From NCBI GenBank assembly GCA_965261455.1, contig OZ253453.1:1798001-1862000 (forward strand): a DNA stretch of 64,000 nucleotides, given 5' to 3'. The notes beneath the pieces are model-generated. The model saw nothing but the letters and a program-made list of their open reading frames with translations. It did no database searches and was not told where the DNA came from. Source of the stretch: DAOUKH01 sp965261455. GTDB taxonomy: Bacteria > Chloroflexota > Dehalococcoidia > SHYB01. The translations under genes were made by a program, and so were the position numbers. Of the stretch, positions 24,968 to 31,923 are shown piece by piece. Each line of letters starts with the position of its first letter. The stretch's first letter is position 1.

Positions 24968-25161
24968 GGGCGCTTCTCCGCAAAGCGTCAGCTCACGCCG
25001 CCTTGCGCGTCGGGTTTCGTTCCGGCGAGGATACCACGGCAGCAGACCGTGGGCCGAGACAGGCTCTCTGGGATTCCAGGCTTTAACCGGTGAAGGCGCG
25101 GTCGTGGATTCGAACCAGCGCCCGTTGGCCCAGTGTGAACGGAGCTTCGAAGCGAGGGCGG
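24968..25161. other. Spacer with a tRNA T-arm-like motif
   Basis: No gene is seen. On the minus strand CGCTGGTTCGAATCCACG (near 25105-25122) looks like a tRNA T-loop, but the stem pairs only partly and no matching 5' acceptor strand or anticodon arm is present. It may be a relic of a tRNA 3' end of the kind used as an attachment site, which fits the recombinase tail just after it. Confidence 0.25.
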
Positions 25162-25356
25162 TTTCTCAACGAGAGTGAGCTGACGGAGCGCAGGGCCTTC
25201 ATCGAGAGCTTCGTCAAGGGGATCGTGGCGAGACCCGGCAACGCCGTGGTGCCCTACACCATACCCATGCCCGACGACTGCCTGATACCCCGCGGGAAAG
25301 CCGAGGAGATGGCCCTAGACCGCTCAGTACTGTCTACCATCAAGAATGGTGAGCCT
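25162..25356 (+). pseudogene. Serine recombinase C-terminal remnant
   Basis: About 65 codons reading LNESELTERRAFIESFVKGIVARPGNAVVPYTIPMP and then LSTIKNGEPAETRSG. Large serine recombinases commonly end with a RxFIxSFVKxIxV.....L.YTxPxP segment like this. No catalytic domain is present upstream, so only the tail remains from a lost element. The open frame runs on to 25650 without recognisable content. Confidence 0.55.
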
Positions 25357-25476
25357 GCGGAGACTCGAAGCGGACGGAGCCCTGTCACTCGTTGCCGTCT
25401 TCCAAACCCACAGCCCACGAGTACCGCAATTTTCCGGCGCGATTGCCTCGCAACCATGGAGAGACTGAGAGAGGGC

Positions 25477-25495
25477 ACGCGCCCTAAGGGCGCGT
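25477..25495. other. Short perfect inverted repeat
   Basis: ACGCGCCCT and AGGGCGCGT flank a single base, preceded by GAGACTGAGAGAGGGC. The same lead-in occurs before another GC-rich palindrome near 31625-31665, so it belongs to an interspersed repeat. It lies downstream of the convergent alpha/beta hydrolase gene and might help end transcription. Confidence 0.4.
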
Positions 25496-25561
25496 CGGCG
25501 GGGCGGGGAGCGGTGTGGCTACGCTACCGACGGTCGCGCAAAGTTCCCCTGGAAGATCGCT

Positions 25562-26338
25562 CTAACAGGCCATCGCGCCGCCCTCGCCCAGATAGCGCCG
25601 CAGGAACCCGTCGATGCGCCCGGTGTACTGCTCGCCGGCGACGAAAATAGCGTCGCTGTGGCCGGCACCCGCCACCGCGTACAACTCCTTCCGTGGCGGC
25701 GCGGCCTTGTAGAGCCGAAGACCGTGCTCGAAGGGCACCGTCTCGTCCTCGGCGCCGTGGATGACCAGCAGGGGCACGTCCAAGCCGGGAATCTTCGCCG
25801 CGTTGTCGAACCGGCCCCGCAGCCACAGCCAACTCACCAAGCCGATGAATGGGTGCGACACGGCCGCCATCTCGGCGACCGAGAGGAAGGCGGCCTCGAT
25901 GATCAGGGCGTCCGGTGGTTCGCGCAGCGCCGTCTCGATGGCGGCGGCGGCCCCGAGGGAGCGCCCATAGTAGACCACCGCGCGCGTTTCCTCCCGCTGC
26001 CGAGCCCACTCGGCGGCGGCCAGGGAGTCGAGGTAGACCCCGCGTTCGGAGGGCGCGCCCTCGCTGCGCCCATAGCCTCGGTAGTCGAAGAGCAAGATTG
26101 ATACGTCCAGGCCCGCCTGCAATACGGGAATCATGTCGAGCCGGTGGCTGATGTCGCCCGCATTGCCGTGGAAGAAGACCAGCGTTACGCCCGACCCGCC
26201 GGGGAAGAACCAGGCATGGAGCCGTACTCCGTCGGCAGCGGTGAGGAAGACCTCCTCGTAGTCGAGCCCAAGGTCTTCGGGGCGCGCGTCGACGCTGCCG
26301 GTGGGGCGGAAGATTTGACGGTCGAGGAAGCTGGGCAT
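25562..26338 (-). CDS. Alpha/beta-hydrolase (prolyl-oligopeptidase-like/BEM46 type)
   Basis: A 258-residue hydrolase with VTLVFFHGNAGDISHRLDMIP, the nucleophile elbow YYGRSLGAAAAIETAL (GxSxG), the acid in LLVIHGAEDETVPFEHG and the His of GAGHSDAIF, a complete triad. The HGNAG motif and LFDYRGYGRSEG place it with the BEM46/YfhR group of small serine hydrolases. Start at ATG 26338. It is divergent from the PIG-L gene, with about 100 bases between. No membrane anchor is obvious. The substrate is unknown, probably an ester or thioester. Confidence 0.85.
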   Translation of the reverse strand: MPSFLDRQIFRPTGSVDARPEDLGLDYEEVFLTAADGVRLHAWFFPGGSGVTLVFFHGNAGDISHRLDMIPVLQAGLDVSILLFDYRGYGRSEGAPSERGVYLDSLAAAEWARQREETRAVVYYGRSLGAAAAIETALREPPDALIIEAAFLSVAEMAAVSHPFIGLVSWLWLRGRFDNAAKIPGLDVPLLVIHGAEDETVPFEHGLRLYKAAPPRKELYAVAGAGHSDAIFVAGEQYTGRIDGFLRRYLGEGGAMAC

Positions 26339-26438
26339 TCGGGCGCCTCCGGGCCGTTCGGACCGTACCCTATGCTAAAATCGAAGCGTCTTTTTTTACC
26401 CTTCGATACAAACGCTCGACCGATTCGGAAGGGACTCC

Positions 26439-27140
26439 ATGACATACGTGCCTGAGAGAGTGTTGGTTTGCACGCCGCATCCCGACGACGCCGAGATGGG
26501 CGTCGGCGGCACAGTGACGAACTGGCTGCGGCAGGGAGCCGAGGCCACCCTGGTCGTGGTCACCAACGGCGACAAGGGCTCCTCCGACCTCGAGATGACC
26601 TCGGAGCGGCTGGTCGAAATCCGCGAGTGCGAGCAGTTGGCCGCCGCCGAGGTGCTGGGCTGGAAGGAGGTCATCTTCCTCCGTGAGCCCGACGCCGAGG
26701 TAGAGGACAACCTCCGGTTTCGCGAGAAGCTGGTGCGGGCAATCCGCAAGACCCGGCCCGACGTGGTGATGACCACCGACCCCCAGAAGCGCACCTTCTA
26801 CCAGCACCGCGACCACCGCATCACCGGCCAAGTGACCATGGACGCCGTCTTTCCCCTCGCCCGCGACCACCTGAACTTCCCCGAGCACATGGCGGAGGGG
26901 TTGCAGCCCCACAAGACCCAGTTCCTCTACTTCTGGCACTCGGACGACCCCGACACCTATATCGACATCTCCCAGTCCATCGACCTCAAGATCGAGGCGC
27001 TGCTGAAGCACGAGAGCCAACTCGCCGCCCAACGCGCCGCCCAGCTTACCAAGCACATGAAGGAGCGCGCGCGCGAGTCGGGGAAGGCCCACGGCATGGA
27101 AGCCTGTGAGTCCTTCCGCGTCGTCGAGATGCGGCGCTAG
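26439..27140 (+). CDS. PIG-L/LmbE-family zinc N-deacetylase
   Basis: A 233-residue protein with the zinc motif HPDDAEMGVGG at residues 12-22 and a later HRDHRITGQVTMDAVFPLARDH segment. Family members deacetylate N-acetylglucosaminyl compounds such as mycothiol or bacillithiol precursors, or phosphatidylinositol-GlcNAc. GGACTCC precedes the ATG and a TATGCT/TAAAAT-like -10 lies at 26371-26381. It is convergent with the methyltransferase, overlapping by 4 bases. Thiol-cofactor biosynthesis is a possibility but is not shown. Confidence 0.85.
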   Translation: MTYVPERVLVCTPHPDDAEMGVGGTVTNWLRQGAEATLVVVTNGDKGSSDLEMTSERLVEIRECEQLAAAEVLGWKEVIFLREPDAEVEDNLRFREKLVRAIRKTRPDVVMTTDPQKRTFYQHRDHRITGQVTMDAVFPLARDHLNFPEHMAEGLQPHKTQFLYFWHSDDPDTYIDISQSIDLKIEALLKHESQLAAQRAAQLTKHMKERARESGKAHGMEACESFRVVEMRR

Positions 27141-27847
27141 CCCCGCTTCTCTCCGTAGACGACGGCAAGGCTCATCTGCTTCCAAACGCAATCGACGGAG
27201 TCGAACCCCGCCTGCCTGAACCAGCGCTCGTAGTCGCGGACGAGGGCTGAGGTTCCTCCCGAATGCCCGGAGCGGACCTTGTGCTCCTCCATGGCCTCGG
27301 CGGACACCCCCGCCGCACGCAGCCGCTCGTCGTTCAGCAGCCGGAGCCCCTCCCGCAGCTGCGGGCTCGCGGCCTTGAACGTGTCGCCGATCACCAGGGC
27401 CCCGCCCTCCTTCAGGGCGCGGTGCGCCGCCGCGATCACCACCGGCTTCTTCCGCGGCGGCACGTGGTGGAAAGCGATGGCGGAGACGACGGCGTCGTAC
27501 CCCGCCCCAAGGTCGGCGGAGGAGACGTCGGCCTCCCGCAGGGTGACGCGCTCTCCGGCGAAGGCGAGCTTGGGCCGCGCCAACGCCAGCATCTCGGCGG
27601 AAAGATCGAGGGCGGTCACCTCCGCCCGCGGGAACCGTTCGAGCAGCTTCTTGGTCAGCGTGCCGGTCCCCGCCCCTAGCTCGAGGACGCGCCGAAGCTC
27701 CCGGCCGCCGAGGGCGGCCATCGCCAGCACCGTCTCGTGCATCTCGCCGTACGTGGGCATCTGCCTGGTGAATGAGGTGTCGTACTCCCCGGCAAGCCGG
27801 TCGAAGTGCCTGCGGGAAAGACTGACGTTGCGATGTTCGGCGGGCAT
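27137..27847 (-). CDS. SAM-dependent methyltransferase (class I)
   Basis: A 236-residue Rossmann-fold methyltransferase: motif I VLELGAGTGTLTKKLLERFP, the acidic end of strand 2 in VTALDLSAEML, YDAVVSAIAFHHVPP (motif IV) and HRALKEGGALVIGDTF. The ATG at 27847 is chosen for its GGGAGAGTGGAG signal; the frame extends upstream without one. A TATACT -10-like site lies at 27908-27903 on the minus strand. Its substrate is unknown. It diverges from the molybdenum cofactor genes and converges with the deacetylase. Confidence 0.83.
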   Translation of the reverse strand: MPAEHRNVSLSRRHFDRLAGEYDTSFTRQMPTYGEMHETVLAMAALGGRELRRVLELGAGTGTLTKKLLERFPRAEVTALDLSAEMLALARPKLAFAGERVTLREADVSSADLGAGYDAVVSAIAFHHVPPRKKPVVIAAAHRALKEGGALVIGDTFKAASPQLREGLRLLNDERLRAAGVSAEAMEEHKVRSGHSGGTSALVRDYERWFRQAGFDSVDCVWKQMSLAVVYGEKRG

Positions 27848-27942
27848 CTCCACTCTCCCAACCGCGGTCCAATACGACGGACCGCCTCGTGACATGGCGC
27901 AAGTATACGAGGCGGCGCGGGCGGAGAGCAGCCCCGCGTGGG

Positions 27943-27948
27943 TATAAT
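27943..27948 (+). promoter_or_regulatory. -10 site upstream of moaA
   Basis: A perfect TATAAT 29 bases before the moaA start codon. No good -35 is visible at the expected spacing, so the assignment is tentative. Confidence 0.4.
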
Positions 27949-27976
27949 GGCGGCAGGCTAGGATGGCGGCGGCGAA

Positions 27977-29044
27977 TTGAACGGCGGACAGAATAAATCG
28001 ACGGCTCACACGCCCAAGAACGGGGGCGCGGACGGCGGCGTCCTCGACCAACTCGGCCGCCCCCTCCGCGACCTGCGCATCTCGGTCACCGACCGCTGCA
28101 ACTTCCGCTGCCCCTACTGCATGCCGGCCGAAGTCTTCGGCGCGCGCTACAAGTTCCTGCCCAAGAACGAGGTGCTCAGCTACGAGGAAATCGCCCGCGC
28201 CGCGGCCCTGTTCGCCGGCTTGGGCGTGCGCAAGATCCGGCTCACCGGCGGCGAGCCCCTCGTCCGCAGCGACGTCGAGCGGCTCGTGGCGATGCTCGCC
28301 GCGACGCCCGGCATCGACGACCTAGCGATGACCACCAACGGCTACCTCCTGGCCGACCACGCCAAGCGCCTCGCCGAGGCGGGCCTCCACCGCATTTCGG
28401 TGAGCCTGGACAGCCTCGACGACGCGGTCTTCGGCACGATGAACGGACGCGGCTACGGAGTCGCCCGGGTGCTCGAGGGTATCGCCGCAGCGGAGGCGGC
28501 GGGGCTCCGCCCCATCAAGATCGACGCCGTCGTGCAGCGCGGCGTGAACGACGACGGCGTCGTCGACCTTGCCCGCCGCTTCAAGGGAACGGGCCACATC
28601 GTCCGCTTCATCGAGTACATGGACGTGGGCAACCTCAACGGCTGGCGTAGCGAGGACGTCGTCCCCGCCGCGGAAATCATCGAGCGCATCGGCGCGGCCT
28701 TCCCCATCGAGCCCGTGTCGCCAAACTACTTCGGCGAGGTCGCTCGCCGCTGGCGCTACACCGACGGCGACGGCGAGATCGGCGTCATCACCTCCGTGAC
28801 CGCCCCCTTCTGCGGTGCGTGCACCCGCGCCCGGCTGTCTCCTGAGGGCAAGGTCTTCACCTGCCTCTTCGGGACCGAGGGGCGCGACCTGCGCGACCCC
28901 ATGCGCGACGGGGCCTCCGACGCCGAGCTCGCCGACATCATTGGCGGAACGTGGCGGGCGCGGGAAGACCGCTACTCAGAGTTGCGCGCCTCCCTCGACA
29001 AGCCCGCCGGCCCCAAGGTCGAGATGTACCATATCGGCGGATAG
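27977..29044 (+). CDS. moaA: GTP 3',8-cyclase MoaA
   Basis: Radical-SAM enzyme for the first step of molybdopterin synthesis, turning GTP into 3',8-cyclo-GTP. The 355-residue protein has the SAM cluster CNFRCPYC (Cys41, 45, 48), the GGEPL motif (RLTGGEPLVRSDV), and the second [4Fe-4S] site in FCGACTRARLSPEGKVFTC (Cys279, 282, 296). The C-terminal Gly-Gly tail (HIGG) needed for activity with MoaC is present. The start is a TTG at 27977; the first ~22 residues are poorly conserved in style, so a later start is possible. rdgB and the RNase HI-MoaC fusion follow on the same strand. Confidence 0.95.
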   Translation: MNGGQNKSTAHTPKNGGADGGVLDQLGRPLRDLRISVTDRCNFRCPYCMPAEVFGARYKFLPKNEVLSYEEIARAAALFAGLGVRKIRLTGGEPLVRSDVERLVAMLAATPGIDDLAMTTNGYLLADHAKRLAEAGLHRISVSLDSLDDAVFGTMNGRGYGVARVLEGIAAAEAAGLRPIKIDAVVQRGVNDDGVVDLARRFKGTGHIVRFIEYMDVGNLNGWRSEDVVPAAEIIERIGAAFPIEPVSPNYFGEVARRWRYTDGDGEIGVITSVTAPFCGACTRARLSPEGKVFTCLFGTEGRDLRDPMRDGASDAELADIIGGTWRAREDRYSELRASLDKPAGPKVEMYHIGG

Positions 29045-29065
29045 GCCGCGGCCCGCGGACGGAAC

Positions 29066-29668
29066 GTGACGACGAAACTCCTCATCGCGACGACGAACCG
29101 GGGCAAGCTCAAGGAGTACCGTGAGATGCTCGCCGGTCTCCCCTTCGAGGTGGTGAGCCTGGAAGACGCCGGCATCACCCTCGACGTCGAGGAGACGGGC
29201 GAGACGTTCGAGGAGAACGCCATCCTGAAAGCCAAGACCTACGCCGCCATGTCGGGGATGCTCACCCTCGCCGACGACTCGGGGCTGGAGGTAGACGCGC
29301 TCGGCGGCGAGCCGGGCGTACGCTCGGCCCGCTACGCCGGCGAAGGCGCAACCTCGCGGCAGCGCAACGAACTGCTGCTGCGGAACCTCGCGGCGGCGGA
29401 CGACGGCGGGCGGAGCGCTCGCTTCCGCTGCGTCATCGCCGTAGCCTCGCCGTCCGGCGACTGGGTCCGCACCGTCGAGGGAGCCTGCGAGGGGACGATC
29501 GCGCACGAGATGAAGGGCGAGATCGGCTTCGGCTACGATCCGCTCTTCATCGTCCCCGAATACGGCGCGCACATGGCCGAGTTGAGCATGGAACAGAAGA
29601 ACCGCATCAGTCACCGGGGCCGGGCCGTGGAGCGCGCCAAGCCGCTGCTGTCGGAGGCAGCCCCGTGA
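29066..29668 (+). CDS. rdgB: Non-canonical purine NTP pyrophosphatase (RdgB/HAM1)
   Basis: Hydrolyses dITP, ITP and XTP to monophosphates, cleaning the nucleotide pool. The 200-residue protein has the N-terminal LLIATTNRGKLKEYREML, then ETGETFEENAILKAKTYA, the catalytic LADDSGLEVDALGGEPGVRSARYAG and the late GFGYDPLFIVPEYG plus KNRISHRGRA. Start GTG at 29066. Its TGA overlaps the GTG of the next gene by four bases (GTGA), so translation of the RNase HI-MoaC fusion is coupled to it. Confidence 0.95.
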   Translation: MTTKLLIATTNRGKLKEYREMLAGLPFEVVSLEDAGITLDVEETGETFEENAILKAKTYAAMSGMLTLADDSGLEVDALGGEPGVRSARYAGEGATSRQRNELLLRNLAAADDGGRSARFRCVIAVASPSGDWVRTVEGACEGTIAHEMKGEIGFGYDPLFIVPEYGAHMAELSMEQKNRISHRGRAVERAKPLLSEAAP

Positions 29669-30543
29669 TCGTGATCTACACCGACGGAGCGTGCAAGGGG
29701 AACCCCGGCCCCGGCGGCTGGGGCGCCGTGGTCATCGACGGCGGCGAGTCCCGCGACTACTCCGGCGGGCCGTTCCCTCGGACGACGAACCAGCGCATGG
29801 AGATCCTCGCGGCTATCGAGGGCCTCTCCCGCACTCCCGCCGGCGCCGCCGTTACCCTGCGCAGCGACAGCGCCTACGTGGTCTCGACCATGAACAAGGG
29901 CTGGAAACGCCGCGCCAATAACGACCTCTGGGACCGGCTCGATGCGCAGCGCGCCGAGCGCGACGTGACGTTCGAGTGGACCAAAGGGCACGCCGGCAAC
30001 CCTCTACAGGAGCGCGCCGATGCCCTCGCCAGCGCCGCCGCGCAGGGCGCTCCTCCGCCCTCGCGCCGCGAAACCCTCTCGCACCTCGACGCCTCGGGGC
30101 ACGCCCGCATGGTCGACGTCACCGACAAGCCGGCGACGGACCGCGTCGCCGTGGCCAAGGGCCGCGTCACCATGCAGTCGGCCACGCTGGAGATGATCAT
30201 CGCAGGCAACGCGGCGAAGGGCGACGTGCTCGGGACGGCCCGCCTCGCCGGCGTCATGGGCGCCAAAAGGACGCCTGAACTCATCCCTCTCTGCCACCCG
30301 CTCCCCCTCACCAACGTGGCCGTAGATCTGGAGCCGGACGAGGCCGCGAGCGCCATCGAGATAACCGCGACGGCCCGCGTCACCGCTAAGACCGGCGTCG
30401 AGATGGAGGCCCTGACCGCCGTGGCGGTGGCCGCCCTCACCATCTACGACATGGCCAAAGCCGTCGACCGCGGCATGCGCATCGAGTCGGTGCGGCTGGT
30501 GCGAAAGACCGGCGGCAAGAGCGGCGACCTGGTACTCGAATGA
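29665..30543 (+). CDS. Fused ribonuclease HI - MoaC (cyclic pyranopterin synthase)
   Basis: One continuous 292-codon frame encodes two enzymes. Residues 1-~125 are RNase HI, which cuts RNA in RNA-DNA hybrids, with the full DEDD set: Asp7 (YTDGACKG), Glu46 (NQRMEIL), Asp68 (RSDSAYV), Asp119, plus the His of KGHAGN. After a short Pro/Ala linker, residues ~137-292 are MoaC, which makes cyclic pyranopterin monophosphate from the MoaA product: LSHLDASGHARMVDVTDK, AKRTPELIPLCHPLPLT, KTGVEMEALTAVAVAALTIYDMAKAVD and RKTGGKSG. No ATG, GTG or TTG lies in the linker that could start MoaC alone at its proper N-terminus. With moaA two genes upstream, the MoaC half completes the MoaA/MoaC pair. Confidence 0.93.
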   Translation: MIVIYTDGACKGNPGPGGWGAVVIDGGESRDYSGGPFPRTTNQRMEILAAIEGLSRTPAGAAVTLRSDSAYVVSTMNKGWKRRANNDLWDRLDAQRAERDVTFEWTKGHAGNPLQERADALASAAAQGAPPPSRRETLSHLDASGHARMVDVTDKPATDRVAVAKGRVTMQSATLEMIIAGNAAKGDVLGTARLAGVMGAKRTPELIPLCHPLPLTNVAVDLEPDEAASAIEITATARVTAKTGVEMEALTAVAVAALTIYDMAKAVDRGMRIESVRLVRKTGGKSGDLVLE

Positions 30544-30574
30544 CGCGGCCCCAACAGCCAAGAGGCGGTCGCTA

Positions 30575-30727
30575 GTGGGAGACGCCCGGTCCCACATCCT
30601 CCTGCCGGTGGTGGTCTGCTGGCTCGCCGCGATGGGCGCCCTCTTCCTCCACCCGGCGCTCTGGGCCCTCTTCGCGGTCCTAGCCGCCTTCTTCGCCTAC
30701 CGAAGCTGGACCCGCGACGCCTCGTAG
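30575..30727 (+). CDS. Small membrane protein (50 aa), unknown
   Basis: A GTG-started 50-residue frame (MGDARSHILLPVVVCWLAAMG...) with two hydrophobic segments, about residues 8-22 and 25-41, ending YRSWTRDAS. It starts 31 bases after the fusion gene on the same strand, with a weak AGAGGCGG signal upstream. It reads as a two-helix inner-membrane hairpin. No family is recognised. Confidence 0.4.
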   Translation: MGDARSHILLPVVVCWLAAMGALFLHPALWALFAVLAAFFAYRSWTRDAS

Positions 30728-30753
30728 GCTCCCCTCCGCCCCTTTCCCCCTCT

Positions 30754-30930
30754 GGAGACCTTTACAAAACTCCGTCGAGGGGAAGAACGCCGCCCGCTGG
30801 CCTTGGGAAAGGGAGGCGGCGCGGGGTCTTACCCCCTCTCCCGCTGGGAGAGGGTTGGGGTGAGGGCGGGGGGAGGCGGGGGCCGCGCGACCTTGCTGAA
30901 GCCCGCCCGCCGAGTCACGCAAAGGTCTCC
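30754..30930. repeat. MITE-like element with terminal inverted repeats
   Basis: A 177-bp non-coding unit bounded by GGAGACCTTTACAAAACTC (30754-30772) and GAGTCACGCAAAGGTCTCC (30912-30930), which match over the outer ten bases and the inner CTC. Inside is the hairpin CCCTCTCCC...GGGAGAGGG. A shorter relative with similar ends lies at 45172-45295. It has no coding capacity. Confidence 0.55.
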
Positions 30931-30959
30931 TCTGGGGGACACTGAAAGCGCGCCGCCCC

Positions 30960-31367
30960 CTAGAACGAGTACTTCTTAGCCCGCGCCTGCTGCTCGGCGA
31001 TGAGGCCGGCTATCTCCTGGACTGCGTGGTAGGCGTAGGCGACGTAGTCCTCGGGCGAGAGCTCGACGGGCTTGACCGAGTCGTCGCGGTCCATGCCGAG
31101 ATCGAAGCCGTTCGGCGCCTCAATCTTCATGCAGAACTCGTACATCTCGCCGTCCTGGCAGACGACGATGCAGCCGCGGTCGGCCTTGTTGGCGCCCCCC
31201 GGCTCAGCCTCGATGGCGCGCACCTCGATGCTCCCCAGGAAATAGGGAAAGGGCTCGAGTTTCGTCGCCAATTCGATGAGCGTTTCGTGCAGTTGGTCGG
31301 CGGCCCGCTGGACCGCTTCCCTGGACTCTCGCAGGCGGGCCTCGTGGTCGTAGTCGGCGCTGGGCAT
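30960..31367 (-). CDS. Hypothetical protein (135 aa)
   Basis: A soluble acidic protein: an N-terminal helical part (HEARLRESREAVQRAADQLHETLIELATKLEPFPYF), a central beta-rich part (GCIVVCQDGEMYEFCMKIEAPNG) and a C-terminal helix (SPEDYVAYAYHAVQEIAGLIAEQQARAKKYSF). GGAGG ten bases before the ATG at 31367 sets the start; an upstream Arg-rich extension has no signal. It has normal coding character but no domain I can name. It stands alone between repeat-filled spacers. Confidence 0.65.
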   Translation of the reverse strand: MPSADYDHEARLRESREAVQRAADQLHETLIELATKLEPFPYFLGSIEVRAIEAEPGGANKADRGCIVVCQDGEMYEFCMKIEAPNGFDLGMDRDDSVKPVELSPEDYVAYAYHAVQEIAGLIAEQQARAKKYSF

Positions 31368-31708
31368 CGGTCGTCGCCTCCTGTGGCGCGGGGAGCGCAC
31401 GTCAAATTATACGCGAGCCTTCACACCCCCTTGGCGTATGATAGAGCCGTAGGCGGCGGGAGAGGTCCCGCTCCCAACGGAGGACTCTTGCGAAACCCCT
31501 ATATCCGCCATTCCCACAAAGGCGGGAATCTATCCCCTCCCGTAGGGGCGATTCGCGAATCGCCCCCTTCGACCCTCATCTCTTTGGGGGAGACTAAGAA
31601 TCGCCCCCTTCCGGCCTCTCCCCCTCTGGGGGAGACTGAGAGAGGGCGCGCGCCGCAGGCGCGCGGGGCGCCCGCAAGGCGCCCTCTTACAACATTAAGG
31701 AGCATGTC
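31368..31708. other. Repeat-filled spacer before the copper genes
   Basis: No gene is seen. It contains an ATTCCC ... GGGAAT inverted repeat (31510-31530), a copy of the dispersed CCCGTAGGGGCG palindrome (listed separately), two GGGGGAGACT motifs, and GC-rich palindromes GCGCGCGCC...GGCGCGCG and GGGCGCC...GGCGCCC up to 31685. A copper-responsive operator was not recognised. AAGGAG precedes copZ. Confidence 0.5.
31534..31567. repeat. Dispersed palindromic repeat, copy 1
   Basis: CCCGTAGGGGCG followed by the palindrome GGCGATTCGCGAATCGCC. Related copies occur at 44301, 45208 and 50125. The palindrome differs between copies but stays self-complementary. Confidence 0.6.
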
Positions 31709-31918
31709 ATGACGACGGAGCGGTTGACCATCGAAGGGATGACCTGCCAGAACTGCGTGCGGCACGTCAAAACGGCCCTGGAAGGCGTGGCGGGCGTGGA
31801 CGCCGCGGAAGTCTCGCTGGAGACCGGCCTAGCGGTCGTCGAGGCCGGTGCCGGCGCAGAACGAACGGCGATGCAAGCGGCGGTCGAGGCCGCCGGCTAC
31901 AGGATCGCCGAAGGCTGA
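31709..31918 (+). CDS. copZ: Copper chaperone, heavy-metal-associated domain protein
   Basis: A 69-residue single HMA domain with the metal-binding motif GMTCQNC (Cys at residues 12 and 15) and the ferredoxin-like pattern VRHVKTALEGVAGVDAAEVSLETGLAVV. It would carry Cu(I) in the cytoplasm to the P-type ATPase encoded 5 bases downstream, whose own N-terminal domain is similar. AAGGAG precedes the ATG. The symbol is given by context and size. Confidence 0.88.
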   Translation: MTTERLTIEGMTCQNCVRHVKTALEGVAGVDAAEVSLETGLAVVEAGAGAERTAMQAAVEAAGYRIAEG

Positions 31919-31923
31919 GCCCC

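Noticed and set aside
25100..25125. tRNA gene on the minus strand
   Set aside because: Only a T-loop-like sequence is present; the T-stem has mismatches, and no acceptor 5' strand or anticodon arm is found.
26370..27902. A 510-codon minus-strand frame across the PIG-L and methyltransferase genes
   Set aside because: It is in the wrong frame for the methyltransferase and antisense to the deacetylase; no domain is visible.
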